Part shown: positions 25,477 to 35,439 of the stretch, in pieces | Position numbering within the stretch: position 1 is the first letter of the stretch | Layout of the letters: every line of letters begins with the position of its first letter | Assembly (NCBI GenBank): GCA_016748015.1 | Contig: JAAOMT010000591.1 | Span: forward strand, 261,532-325,531 | DNA from: Geosiphon pyriformis | Taxonomy: Eukaryota; Glomeromycota; Glomeromycetes; Archaeosporales; Geosiphonaceae | Length of the DNA stretch: 64,000 bases | Direction: 5' to 3' | The notes under the pieces: model-generated | What the model saw: only the letters and a program-made list of their open reading frames with translations | What the model was told of the DNA's origin: nothing | The model's database searches: none | Program-made: the position numbers and the translations under genes

Positions 25477-25792
25477 AAGTAGTTGTAGAAGTAAAAAAAG
25501 ACAGACAGATAGATACAAACCTCTAGACCAGAATTAAAATATCCATACCCCTTCATTCTTTATTATCTTCCCTATTTCATCTCCTGAAATAAACCAATTA
25601 TTAAAAGAAATCAGAATCACGAATTTATGTTTTCAAACTTCATGGAATTTACATAAATTAACTCTTGTTTTGTACCTCCGTTCTAGAACAAATGCTCTTA
25701 GTATAACCATCTCAAACCTATTAACAATTTGGACCAATTGCTCTTGATCACGGCGATTGACGATACTAATTTATCTTTTCTCTCTTTTCTTT

Positions 25793-25830
<38 letters not shown>

Positions 25831-25837
25831 TTTGTTT

Positions 25838-25857
25838 NNNNNNNNNNNNNNNNNNNN
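25838..25857. other. Assembly gap of 20 N in poly-T
   Basis: Twenty unknown bases inside a poly-T tract of the G3 5' LTR. The 3' LTR has an unbroken T tract of over 40 bases at the same place (about 34989-35034), so the gap is most likely a homopolymer that could not be resolved. Confidence 0.95.
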
Positions 25858-26276
25858 TTTTTTTTTTTTTTTTTTCTGTCTTATTTTTGTGGAGTGGCAA
25901 TATAGTAAAATCGACTGTCTAAGAATGGACTTTGTGATAGCTTGGTAAAAGAGGGAAGCTCCCCCTAAGTTTTGGATATTAATATTATCTTGTTAGCTTA
26001 CCAGAAGGGCAAAAAGACAATGCCAGACCCTAATAACTGTGCTCATTAGCTTGGAAAAGAAAGCTCACATTTACAAAAAATGTTGTAATTGACGAAAGAC
26101 AAACTCTGTGCCTTATAACCAAAGAACTCAATGGGTAAAATTCACATCCAGGAATAGACTTTCAGAGACTGATAATCAAGACTAAGCAAACAGAATTACG
26201 TAGAAGATGCATCATCAATAATTAAGAGCACCAAACATTATCATTTTCCATACCCACCAAGTTTACCTGTAACATT

Positions 26277-26294
26277 TGGTGCTTCCTGTGAGGT
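26277..26294 (+). promoter_or_regulatory. G3 primer-binding site
   Basis: TGGTGCTTCCTGTGAGGT starts 2 bp after the 5' LTR. TGG is the complement of a tRNA CCA end, as expected for minus-strand priming. Which tRNA it matches cannot be told without the genome's tRNA set. Confidence 0.7.
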
Positions 26295-26336
26295 TATAAA
26301 TCCACAGAGACAGAGCACCCCCAAAAATACATAAAA

Positions 26337-28283
26337 GTGGCGACTATTGGAACAATAGAAAAGGACCACTCCTCGTACAGAAAAGCACTATTTCAATACT
26401 TTCAAAAAGACCTAAGAATACCAGCAGAAACCACTTATGTAGAAAGTGATTTTTGTAACTATATCAACACAAAAATTGACTGTTTGTTAGGCTGCACAAC
26501 TGATACAGAAAGACTTGGAGAACAAATCTATCAAAGCTTACTAGAATACTCAACAGTCATGACTACTCGAACAATCACTGAAACTCTGCACATAATTGAT
26601 ACAGACATTAAATATTACATGGCACAATGATTCCCTCAAGTACAACAACCAGTGGAATTCAACTCTGAGGAATACAAAAATGAATCCAACAACTCCATAA
26701 CTGTCCAAGCCAAGTCCACGGTCAACAAAAAACCAAGGGTTCTCTCCCCAACAACTCTATCATACCATCAGACACCCCAAAGTAAAATTGTATTCAACCC
26801 ACCTCTGGAAACCCAGTCGGAAACACCACAAACTCCTGGAAATCCACACCCTTAGAATCAACACAGTTGGACCAAATCACTAGAAGAATACGGATCGCTG
26901 TTTGGAAATCTTACTCCAACAGCTGGTCAAACAGAAGGAAACCCGTCAACTTGGGAACAGCCACCAACACAAAACCTAGCAGAATCAGCATCTCCCCTGA
27001 CAAAAGAAACAGCTATCTTACAACTTATTGGTTCAAGCGACAAAGGAAAACAACCAGCATTAGCACCCAGAGAACACTCAAATACGCAGACACCAATCCC
27101 TTTAAACATAACCAGTAACACCCCACCCATTAACCAGATTATGGCTTACCGGGATATTGCTAAATTGGAAAAATTTTCTGGTGAAGAAGATAATGCATAT
27201 TCTTGGATCGCAGATGCCGAGAAAGCAATTACCGCTAATGGTTGGAACAACGACCGCACAATTCAGGCACTGCTGTTTTTTTTGACTGGAACCGCCAATT
27301 CGTGGTACCAGAGCCTGGCAGAAAAGCCTACCTCCTTTACCAAGTTTAAATTCGCATTTCTGCAATACTTCTGTGACCCCAATACATTAATCCAATTGCA
27401 GAATTAATTCAGCATAATTAAACAAAAAGATCACGAAGCAGTAACTACTTATCTCGGACAATTTAATCAAATCCTGCATCAAATATTAGCTATCGAAAGG
27501 GACTACTACACCATGACACAAGTTCTTAATCAATTCATTAAAGAATTGCAGAGTAGTATTCTAAGATTCATAAGATTTTGTTATCTAACCAGTTTACAAG
27601 ATGCCGTCACTTTCGCTCGCAATTTGGAGTCTGTAGAACAAGAAGCAAATCATACCCAAGCCATTAATTTAGCCATTAACAGAACCTCCAACATCGATGC
27701 AAAGATAACCCAATTGAGTGAAAAACTAACTCAGAAAATTGAGGAATTCTTAGCCGGAACTACAGGAACTTACCAACCACTCTAATGGAGAGAAAATAAC
27801 AACAACAGCAGATACCTATAGCAACAGAACCGTCAGCAACAACAACAACCTTGGAAATCCGATCTCTGCAACTGTTACTACTGCCAGAAATCTGGACATA
27901 TCGCCCATGACTGCAGAAGGAAAATTATGGACCAAAATCAAGGAAACCCATACCAGCAATCCAGATATCAGCAAAACATGATACCCCAATATTCTATATC
28001 TTAGAATCAACCACCCCTATATGCACAACAAGTCCCATACACTCAACCACCATCCCAGAATTATTATCAACTACCACCAATGACACAAGCAATTCCTCAC
28101 TATCAAACTTTCCCTTACAGTCCGTTCAGACCTCGAGCTATAGACTATAATCAGGGATGGAGGAATTCCAACAACAATCAGGTGCAAACCAACAGTGAAC
28201 TGTCTTGACCAATCTCTCGTGGTCCTGCCCAATCTCGACCAACACCAACTGAATACCCAAATCAAGCTTTCTATCTCAGTTTT
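26337..28283 (+). pseudogene. G3 Gag, interrupted
   Basis: All pieces lie in one frame. The N-terminal part (26337-26630) begins at a GTG where related G1 has ATG, so the start codon is itself mutated. A Pro/Thr/Gln-rich linker follows. The retrotransposon Gag core is at 27141-27760 (YRDIAKLEKFSGEED, W-IADAEKAI, SWYQSL, FLQYF). A TAA at 27405-27407 interrupts it. The zinc knuckle CYYCQKSGHIAHDC near 27873-27914 is intact, followed by a Gln/Pro/Tyr-rich tail. Stops at 27784, about 27821, about 28002 and about 28206 are transition-type. Gag would package the RNA into virus-like particles. Confidence 0.85.
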
Positions 28284-29048
28284 ATGGAAGACCAGGGTTT
28301 TGATAAATCTACACCTGTGGAAGAGAGGGATATAAAACAAATTTCCCAACCTTCCAAGCAAACAAAAAGCAATATCCTACCAGCCACTATTACCGAAGAC
28401 ACTACCCTAACTGCCATATTTCTTTTTAACATCGATAATTTAAACACTCATAGCCTTTTTAGTAGAGCAGCCATCAATCAGGATAAATCAATAATGGCCC
28501 TATACACTGATGCCAAAGTGGGAGGAATAGACATTAAATTAATCCTAGATAGCAGATCAGCCGGTAGCATAATCACGAAGCAGCTCATAGACCAACTAGG
28601 TTGCCGAGTAGACCATGCCACTACTGTCCGGATCATTACAGCAGATGGGAACACAAAAACCCTGATAGAAGAAATTGACAACTTCTCCTTTGAGATTAAT
28701 GGAATCCAAATCTCTACCAAAGTATTTGTTATGGAAGCTATTCAATATCAAGCTCTAGTAGAAAATGACTGGTTGTCAAAAGCCAATGCCACTCTTGACT
28801 GGAACACCCAAGAACTTCAACTCATGTTCAACGGACAGCATGCCCAAGTCCCAGCTACGTGCGGACACTTTAAAACCCAATGTACTAAGGAACCTCTTAT
28901 TGAATTCGAAGACATATTAATGCCACCAACCATCGAGACTTATCAGGTTTCATGGACAGATGATTATCGAACTGAACTATCCCCACCACCAACCTGGGAA
29001 AAAAAAAAAAAGGCAGAGCCGAAGAAGAACCCCAATCATCATCACTAG
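28284..29048 (+). pseudogene. G3 retropepsin-like protease, active site mutated
   Basis: 254 codons without a stop, in the Gag frame. The catalytic loop near 28548-28570 reads LILDSRSAGSII: the expected Asp-Ser-Gly has Arg in place of Gly (GGA to AGA), which should disable an aspartic protease. The flap and C-terminal half are recognisable (TVRIITADGNTK; VENDWLSKANATLDW). The ORF continues through an A13 run at 28999-29011 and stops at 29046. Downstream domains are in the -1 frame from that run. Confidence 0.8.
29000..29012 (+). promoter_or_regulatory. Candidate -1 frameshift site between protease and downstream pol
   Basis: In the Gag-protease frame the codons read GAA AAA AAA AAA AAG GCA. 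This includes the heptamer A AAA AAG (29006-29012), a known class of slippery -1 sequence. The dUTPase-RT frame is exactly -1 relative to Gag-protease. A one-base indel in the A13 homopolymer would give the same pattern, and no downstream pseudoknot was verified. Confidence 0.4.
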
Positions 29049-29059
29049 GATACGTAACC

Positions 29060-29881
29060 TTGGACTAAAGAAACTTATTTTACCAACCTCCAAGACTAAT
29101 ATGTGTTGATTGTGGAAAAAAACTATCCACTATGGGCGCATGTATCGGAGACAATGAAGAATGGCCCACTGCTACCAAATACTATTGCAGATCTTGTTTA
29201 CTAGAAAAATTTGGACGACCAAAATGACAAGGCAAGTGGGACAACACGCCATGCCTCGTATATGGCAAAATCCTGCCAGATGAAGGACTCTGGAATGATG
29301 TGCCTGGCAGAGGAAGAACATGCAACGAGGCTTGTCAATACACCATATTAATTAACAATTGGGTACAAAAAAGAACTCCTATTGAGGACGCTTGGAAACG
29401 AGCACTCAACAAGCTGAATAGTTATCTACATGATGACCACAAAATCTGGAGAATGGCAAGCACCAAGGCCAAAGGCGCCATGCCCAAAGAAATATGAAAA
29501 ATCAAGGACAACCCTTGGACACCTGAATATAATGGACCTGACTACTCCAAAAATAATTTCTTCACAGATGACCCAAATGCATTTCAGAACTGATATCAGG
29601 AATTGGCCCCAATTCGCAAAGAACAGAAGCAAAGATTGGCCGATTTGAATACCAAACTGTGCAATCACTGTTTGATCCCCTGTCACTTCCAGTACTGCGA
29701 CGAATGTGATCTCATGTTCAATCTGCCTCCAAGAGTACTGTTTCCAATCACTGAACTACCTGAACCCGAAGAAGAGGTATTGATTACTGAAGACATGTTG
29801 TTTCAAGATCCAACTGAGGATACCAAAACAGAACAGTATCTCACATATCCCAACCTATCCAAAGAACTAAAGCTAAAATAG
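29060..29881 (+). pseudogene. G3 Cys-rich segment between protease and dUTPase
   Basis: In the -1 frame this segment has two sets of paired CX2C motifs. One is CVDCGKK...YYCRSC near 29103-29195 with about 30 residues between pairs; the other is CNHCLIPCHFQYCDEC near 29660-29708. Both look like zinc-binding sites (zinc ribbon or treble clef are possibilities). Between them are acidic and Trp-containing blocks, including CNEACQYTILINNWV at 29321. Stops at about 29068, 29225, 29496, 29593 and 29879 break it. I do not recognise a named domain. Its place inside the polyprotein suggests a nucleic-acid or assembly role, which is an inference. Confidence 0.6.
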
Positions 29882-29917
29882 TACAGTAACAACAAAGAAA
29901 GAATCTGCCCCGAAAAA

Positions 29918-30310
29918 ATGCATGACACCGATGCTGGTTTCAACTTACGATATCCTAGACAATCACCCATCATTATAGCCCCATATTCCCTCATAAAAAT
30001 AGATCTTAAGATAGTGTTAGAAATTCCTATTAGTACAATGGTACAAGTTGTCTCTCGATCTAGTCTAGCCAAGAAAGAAATCGACATAAAAGGAGGAATC
30101 ATCGATGCCAATTACACGGGAAACATTATTGTGATACTACAGAACAATTTGGACAGACCCTACAAAATAGAATCACAAGAAAAGATTGCCCAAGCTATCT
30201 TTCTACCCCTAGTCAAAATACACCAATTAACTCTGATAACAACCTGAGAAGAGTTAGGTCTCACTGTTCAAGAAATCAACAGGTTTGGATCAAGTAGAAG
30301 AGGAAACATA
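29918..30310 (+). pseudogene. G3 dUTPase domain, with one internal stop
   Basis: About 130 codons, the usual length of a trimeric dUTPase subunit, with all five motifs in order. Motif 1 is TDAGFNL (residues 4-10 of this segment). Motif 2 is SRSSLAKK (46-53), motif 3 is GGIIDANYTGNI (59-70), including the Tyr that stacks on the deoxyribose, and motif 4 is EKIAQAIF (88-95). After a TGA at 30245-30247, the motif-5 region reads RFGSSRRG. Two Asp in motifs 1 and 3 read Asn, again G-to-A. dUTPase hydrolyses dUTP to dUMP and limits uracil in new DNA. Sitting between protease and RT, it would be made as part of Pol. Confidence 0.85.
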
Positions 30311-30900
30311 CCAGTTAATTTCACGGAGGAAGACAGTAACCAGGTAGAATTTATCAACACTAACATCATCATCTCTATTCCCCCATATTGACAATACATT
30401 CTCAAGGTAAATCAAAAGATCCAAGATCAAGTCCTGTTATTCGAAGCCAGTCCCGAAATTTGTTCCCTAGCCGATGTTGCTAATCTATACCTACCGGTCA
30501 AAGCCCATAAACACTTCAAAATCCCCATTCACAACCCAACAAAAGATGTCATTGAAATCCCCAAAGGGACCCTCGTCGGTTCCATATCCACAGATATTCA
30601 GAATTCTGAAAAACTCCAGTCCATTCCAGATTTCGCACAATTATTTTTATTCTGTGACATTACCTCACAAGTATAGAATTTGCCAAAAAAAAGTTACTTG
30701 TTCACATCAGAAGAGATTAATAAATTGAATTTAAGAAATTTAAGTACCCTGCAACAAATATAATTCAAAGTCCTTCTGAATCAGTATGCTAATGTTTTTG
30801 CCAGCAAAAATGAGTTCGAACGCACTGACATTGTGAAGCATCAGATTGATATGGAAGACACTCGACCAATTAAGCAATGAGCTTACCGCATATTCCTATC
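30311..30900 (+). pseudogene. G3 linker domain between dUTPase and RT
   Basis: The same frame as the dUTPase continues through a beta-rich looking block (IPVNFTEED; IPIHNPTKDVIEIPKGTLVG near 30520-30575) that resembles the Pro-RT connection of other gypsy Pol proteins. The usual RT lead-in is near 30820-30880 (ERTDIVKHQIDMEDTRPIKQ). Stops at about 30390, 30676, 30761 and 30878 interrupt it. Confidence 0.55.
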
Positions 30901-32119
30901 TGGTAATAACCTAATTAAGCAAGAAATACAATGAATGTTTGATAATGGTCTAATCAAAGAATTGTTAAGTTCTTGGTCCTTTCCAGTAGTTTTGGTCACC
31001 AAGAAAAATGGAAAAGTGCAATTCTGCGTAGATTATCGAAAACTAAATAGCGTCATGCGAGGAGATAGTTATCCTACTCCCCTCATCCAGGAAATTCTGG
31101 ACAATCTAGGGAAAAAGAAATGGTTCTCGTTATTAGATTTAACAAGTAGTTACTGGCAAGTTGAAATGGATCTTAAAGACAAAGGAAAAACAGCATTTAC
31201 TACTCGAGACAGAAACTTCAAGTTTAACATAATGTCTTTTGGACTTTGTAATGCTCCTGCTATGTTTCAATGTCTGATGGATGTAGTATACAAAGGAATC
31301 CTTTGGAAATCAGTAGTAGTCTACCTAAATGACACAAACGTGTTCTCCGAAACATTCGAAGACTATCTGCTCTACCTGCAACAAGTTTTCGAATGCCTTC
31401 GTAGTGCCAAATTGAAACTCAATCCCGAGAAGTGCTTCTTTAGAAAAACTGAGTTAAAATTCCTAGGACATGTAATCAGCAAGGATGGAGTTAAACCCGA
31501 TCCAGATAAAGTACAAAAAGTCAAAGATTTTCCAGCCCCAATCAACCTCAGAGAATTACAAAGATTTCTAGGATTGGCAGGATATTATCATTGATTTGTT
31601 AAAAGTTTTTCAAACATTACAAAACCACTCCATCAATTGTTGCCCAAATACATACTGTACTTGTAGAAGGAAAATCAACAGAAAGCATTTGATTATCTCA
31701 AGCAGCAATTGATCACATCCCCAATCCTGATTTACCCAGATTTCACTAAATGGTTCATTGTCACTATGGACATCTCAAAAAATGCTCTAGGAGCAGTCTT
31801 ATTACAGATAGGACCAGACAATAGAGAACACCTAGTTGCCTATGCTAGTTGCAGCACTAGCCCAGCAGAAAAGAATTACAGCACAACAGATCTGGAATGT
31901 CTCGCCATTTATTAGGCCATACAGACTTGGAAACATTACTTCAGTCAACCATTTGACCTATATACTGACCACAAAAGACTTATTTGGTTACTCAACAATC
32001 CACAACTAGAAGGAAAATATGTGAGATGGAGTACTTATCTGCAACAATTCCCACTTAAAGTCCATTACAAAGAAGAATCCAAGAACACCAATGCTGACAG
32101 TTTGTTGAGGATGCCATAA
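30901..32119 (+). pseudogene. G3 reverse transcriptase and RNase H
   Basis: RT: 30935-31594 is open for 219 codons with VDYRKLN, FSLLDLTSSYWQV, FGLCNAPAMFQ and the catalytic box near 31321, which reads VVYLNDTNVF. The first Asp of the usual YLDD is Asn, so polymerase activity would be lost. RNase H (31700-32110) shows TMDISKNALGAVLLQ, STTDLECLAIY and YTDHKRLIWLLNN. Stops at about 30932, 31592, 31661 and 31913 are single codons in a frame that otherwise holds. It is the -1 frame relative to Gag. The RT/RNase H/integrase order marks it as Ty3/gypsy. Confidence 0.9.
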
Positions 32120-32345
32120 ACCTAATTCCAAACCCATAAACACACTCATTTATTAACAACTACATCAGTATCTATCAACACTATGTTTCAAGGAGATATT
32201 ATCTCAACAGAAACAAAATACCATATGAAAACAAGCCCAAAATTATTTTATTCAAGACAACTAACTATATTGATAAGAATGCCAAAACCACCCCAACCCA
32301 CAACAACTAATCAAGGACAGTGAAAGAGAAACTATACTATATAGC

Positions 32346-33470
32346 ATGCATTCAGATCTGACTGCAGGACACTTTAACAAAGATGCTACCCTCGAAAGAA
32401 CACTAAACTTATACTATTGGCCAATGATGTACAAAGACATTTTTAAATACATGCTCAATTGTAATGCATGCCAACAAAGAAAAGGAGCAAGATTAACAGA
32501 ACCACTTCAACCCATTCCAGTTGGAAATCCATTTAATAGAATCAGAATCGACTTGGTTGGATCTCTTTCAATTACATCCCAAGAAAATCACTATATCGCT
32601 GTAGCCATAGACTATCTTACAAAATGGCCAGAAGCCAGAGCAATCCAAGTGGCCAACACCAAAACAGTAGCCAAATTTGTGCATCAAGACCTAATTTGCC
32701 GACATGAATGTCCAAAAGAATTATTATCTGATCAGGGAACACACTTTGTTAATAATATGCTGACTAAACTAAGCCAACAGTTTGGAATAAAGAGACCCTT
32801 ATCATCACCATATCACTCACAAATGAACGGACTGGTAGAACGATTTAATAGAACACTGTGCGAAGCACTAGCAAAAATAAGTTATGAAAACAAACAAGAA
32901 TAGGACTTATTCATACCTTCTGTACTCTTTGCATACCGAACATTGAAACAAAATACGACTCAGTTTACATCATTTGAACTAGTCTATGGAAGAAAAGCTA
33001 TATTACCAATTGAACAAGTGATACCATCATACTCAACAGAAACAATTAATGAAGAGAATTTTGAGACTACCTTACACCAAAGAACGTACCAGCTAATAGA
33101 AACATTGGAAAACAATCGAAGAACAGCAGCTGACAATATTAGTCATGCTCAAGAATGACAAAAAAAAAGACATAATAAACACCTATTAGAACAACCAATG
33201 GAATTCAAGATTGGAAACCAAGTACTGTTACATCGTACAAAAGCTAAGAAACAGTGGAGTGGAAAGTTTGACTCAAAGTGGGATGGTTCATTTCACATAC
33301 ATGAAGTGTTAGAAAATGGAGCTTACAAATTATAATTGGAAGACAGGATGTTAAAAAAAGTAGTGCATAGAAATCGGTTAAAAATTTATCATGTAAAACA
33401 GGAATCATCATCATTAGTACCTCAACTAGGAACACAAATTTCATTAATCAGACCAGAAGATATACCATAA
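32346..33470 (+). pseudogene. G3 integrase
   Basis: An HHCC zinc domain (HSDLTAGHFN, then CNACQQRK) is followed by the catalytic core. Its three acidic residues are preserved: Asp in RIRIDLVG, Asp in LSDQGTHF and Glu in MNGLVERFNRTL. After a TAG near 32902, the frame continues through FAYRTLKQNTTQFTSFELVYG and a GPY/F-like C-terminal region (WSGKFDSKWDGSFHIHEVLENGAYKL, split by a stop after KL). No chromodomain is evident. It is back in the Gag frame, one step from RT, so an indel in 32120-32340 is likely. It would insert the cDNA; the 4-bp target duplication is its footprint. Confidence 0.88.
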
Positions 33471-33523
33471 GATCTGGAACCAATCATTATCATTGAAACA
33501 TAGACAATAGGCAGCAAATTAAA

Positions 33524-34316
33524 TTGGGGAATTCAAATATATATAGTATCCAAAAAGCAGCAAGAAACGATAGAAATTTCAACATGGACCTTTCAGATCA
33601 AATTTTAAAATTATCTAAACAATTATTTGAAACAATTCAAAAATCGACATCTCAAATAGAAATAACAATTGATAAAAAAGAGATATGGTACAAAGATAAG
33701 AGCAGGAGAGAGGAGGACAAAAGTTTAATTAGAACTAAACATTCCCTTTCCTACCCACCACCCGAAAGGCAATGTTGGAGGAAAAATTGCCTTCGGATAA
33801 GAGGTGGAAAAGAAGAAGGCAAAAAACGAGAAAAAGGTTACAAAAGAAGATACTTGGTCCTCGAGCTCGAAGAAATAAAAGAAGCTTTAGCTCATGGGAC
33901 CAAACTCTCTGAAACAGAGGAGTGGACATCTAACAATGCCCAGGAATGGAAAGAAAGACTTCCTCCAGCTTATTGATTCTACAAAATTGGAGAACAGCTT
34001 GACTTGAAAACACCATACAAAAACCTCAGCCAGAAAACATTCAACAAAAAAGCAATACAACAAGTAGAAAAATTCATAAGAAAAAACAACCTGACCCTAT
34101 ATTACAAAGCAGTATACTAACTATACATTGCCTTTTAACATTGCCCAAATATACTACTGAATGGATTTATGAAAACCATAATGGTTAACAACATAGGACA
34201 AATAACCAATCAACAATTCAAAGACCTACAAAAGGCAATACTCGAGGCAACAATTGAACATTACATGAATGAAACCACAATAACAGATACATATGGTTTC
34301 GTAGGAGCTCAATTTT
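33524..34316 (+). pseudogene. G3 extra ORF downstream of integrase
   Basis: 150 codons are open at 33524-33976 (an internal Met at 33584 is another possible start). The coding character continues in the same frame with a few stops to about 34313 (RFYKIGEQLDLKTP..., FKDLQKAILEATIEHYM). The product is Lys/Glu-rich, helical-looking and has no obvious signal peptide or membrane segment. It is therefore not a typical envelope protein despite its env-like position. I do not recognise the family. A similar distance between integrase and LTR in the fossil G2 suggests the ORF is old in the group. Confidence 0.5.
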
Positions 34317-34328
34317 AAAAAGAGAGGG
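34317..34328 (+). promoter_or_regulatory. G3 polypurine tract
   Basis: AAAAAGAGAGGG directly upstream of the 3' LTR, the usual plus-strand primer position. Confidence 0.75.
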
Positions 34329-34332
34329 ATAA

Positions 34333-34985
34333 TATTACCCAAGTAGAAAAAACTGATCCAAAGTTATGAAGAAACGTGACCAAAATGTGACATAATACAG
34401 AATAATGCGCAATAATGTTGGATAATGTGTTATAATGTAGGATAACGTGTTATAATACAGGATAACACAGAATAGTGCGCAATAACATAGGATAATGTGT
34501 TATAACGCAGGATAACACATAATAACATGTAATAATATCAGATAATGTGTTATAACATAGGATAACTAGCAATAACATAGAAAAACAAAGCAATAACAGA
34601 AACAACAAAGCAATAGCTAGCGATAGTAAAACAATTGAAAGCAATCCTGTAAAACCAAAAGAATATATAAAAGCAAGTAGTTGTAAAAGTGAGAAAAAAC
34701 AGACAGATAAATACAAACCTCTAGACCAGAATTAAAATATCCATACCCCTTCATCTTTTATTATCTTCCTTATTTCATCTTCTGAAATAAACCAATTATT
34801 AAAAGAAATCAGAATCACGAATTCATGTTCTCGAACTTTGTGGAATTTACATGAATTAATCCTTGTCTCATATCTCCATTCTAGAACAGATGCTCTTAGC
34901 ATAACCATCTCAAACCTATTAATGATTTGGACCAATCATTCTTGATTACAGCGATTGACAATACTAATTTATCTTTTCTCTCTTT

Positions 34986-35034
<49 letters not shown>

Positions 35035-35439
35035 CTTTTTCTGTCTTATTTTTGTGGAGTGGCAACATAGTAAAATTGACTGTCTGAGAATAGACTTCGT
35101 AATAGCCTGGTAAAAGAGAGAAGCTCCTCCTAAGTTTTGAATATTAACATTATCTTGTTAGCTTACTAGAAGGGCGAAAAGACAATGCCAAACCCTAACG
35201 ACTGCACTCGTTAGCTCAGAGAAGAAAGCTCACATTTACAAAAAATGTTGCAATCGACGAAAAACAAACTCTGTGCCTTATAACCAAAGAATTCAACGGG
35301 TAAAATTCACATCCAGGAATAGACTTTCAGAGACTGATAATCAAGACTAAGCCAACAGAATTATGCGGAAGATACATCATCAATAATTGAGAGCACCAAA
35401 CGTTACTATTTCTCATACTCACCAAGTTTACCCATAACA
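34333..35439 (+). repeat. G3 3' LTR
   Basis: Starts TATTACCCAAGTAG, the 5' LTR start with its TG changed to TA, and ends CCCATAACA. It contains the same minisatellite, TATA-like site and a T tract of over 40 bases (about 34989-35034). It is about 40 bp shorter than the 5' LTR. Confidence 0.92.

Larger units (their letters stand above)
25125..26274 (+). repeat. G3 5' LTR
   Basis: Starts TGTTACCTGAGTAG and ends TTTACCTGTAACA. It has a U3 minisatellite (about 25190-25385), a TATA box TTTATAAAAG at 25467-25476 and a long poly-T tract around 25795-25870 that holds a 20-base assembly gap (25838-25857). It differs from the 3' LTR mainly by transitions (for example GAAACATGACC versus GAAACGTGACC). 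Confidence 0.93.
25125..35439 (+). mobile_element. G3: Ty3/gypsy LTR retrotransposon with dUTPase domain
   Basis: A 10.3-kb element with both LTRs (25125-26274 and 34333-35439), a tRNA primer-binding site, and a polypurine tract. Internal order is Gag, protease, Cys-rich segment, dUTPase, linker, RT, RNase H, integrase, extra ORF. RT before integrase defines Ty3/gypsy order. The 4-bp flanks are ACGT (25121-25124) and ACAT (35440-35443); removing the element and one flank restores the LINE C reading frame. All ORFs carry stops, and catalytic residues in protease and RT are mutated, so this copy is not autonomous. A dUTPase between protease and RT is not part of the usual gypsy gene set. Confidence 0.93.

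Noticed and set aside
25757-25948. ORF of poly-Phe with unknown bases
   Set aside because: It is the poly-T tract of the G3 5' LTR read as codons and spans the assembly gap.
26867-27118. 83-codon plus-strand ORF
   Set aside because: Out-of-frame shadow of G3 Gag; the Gag frame runs through the same stretch.
33524-33976. Envelope gene of an endogenous retrovirus-like element
   Set aside because: No signal peptide, membrane segment or glycosylation-rich ectodomain is visible; called an extra ORF instead.
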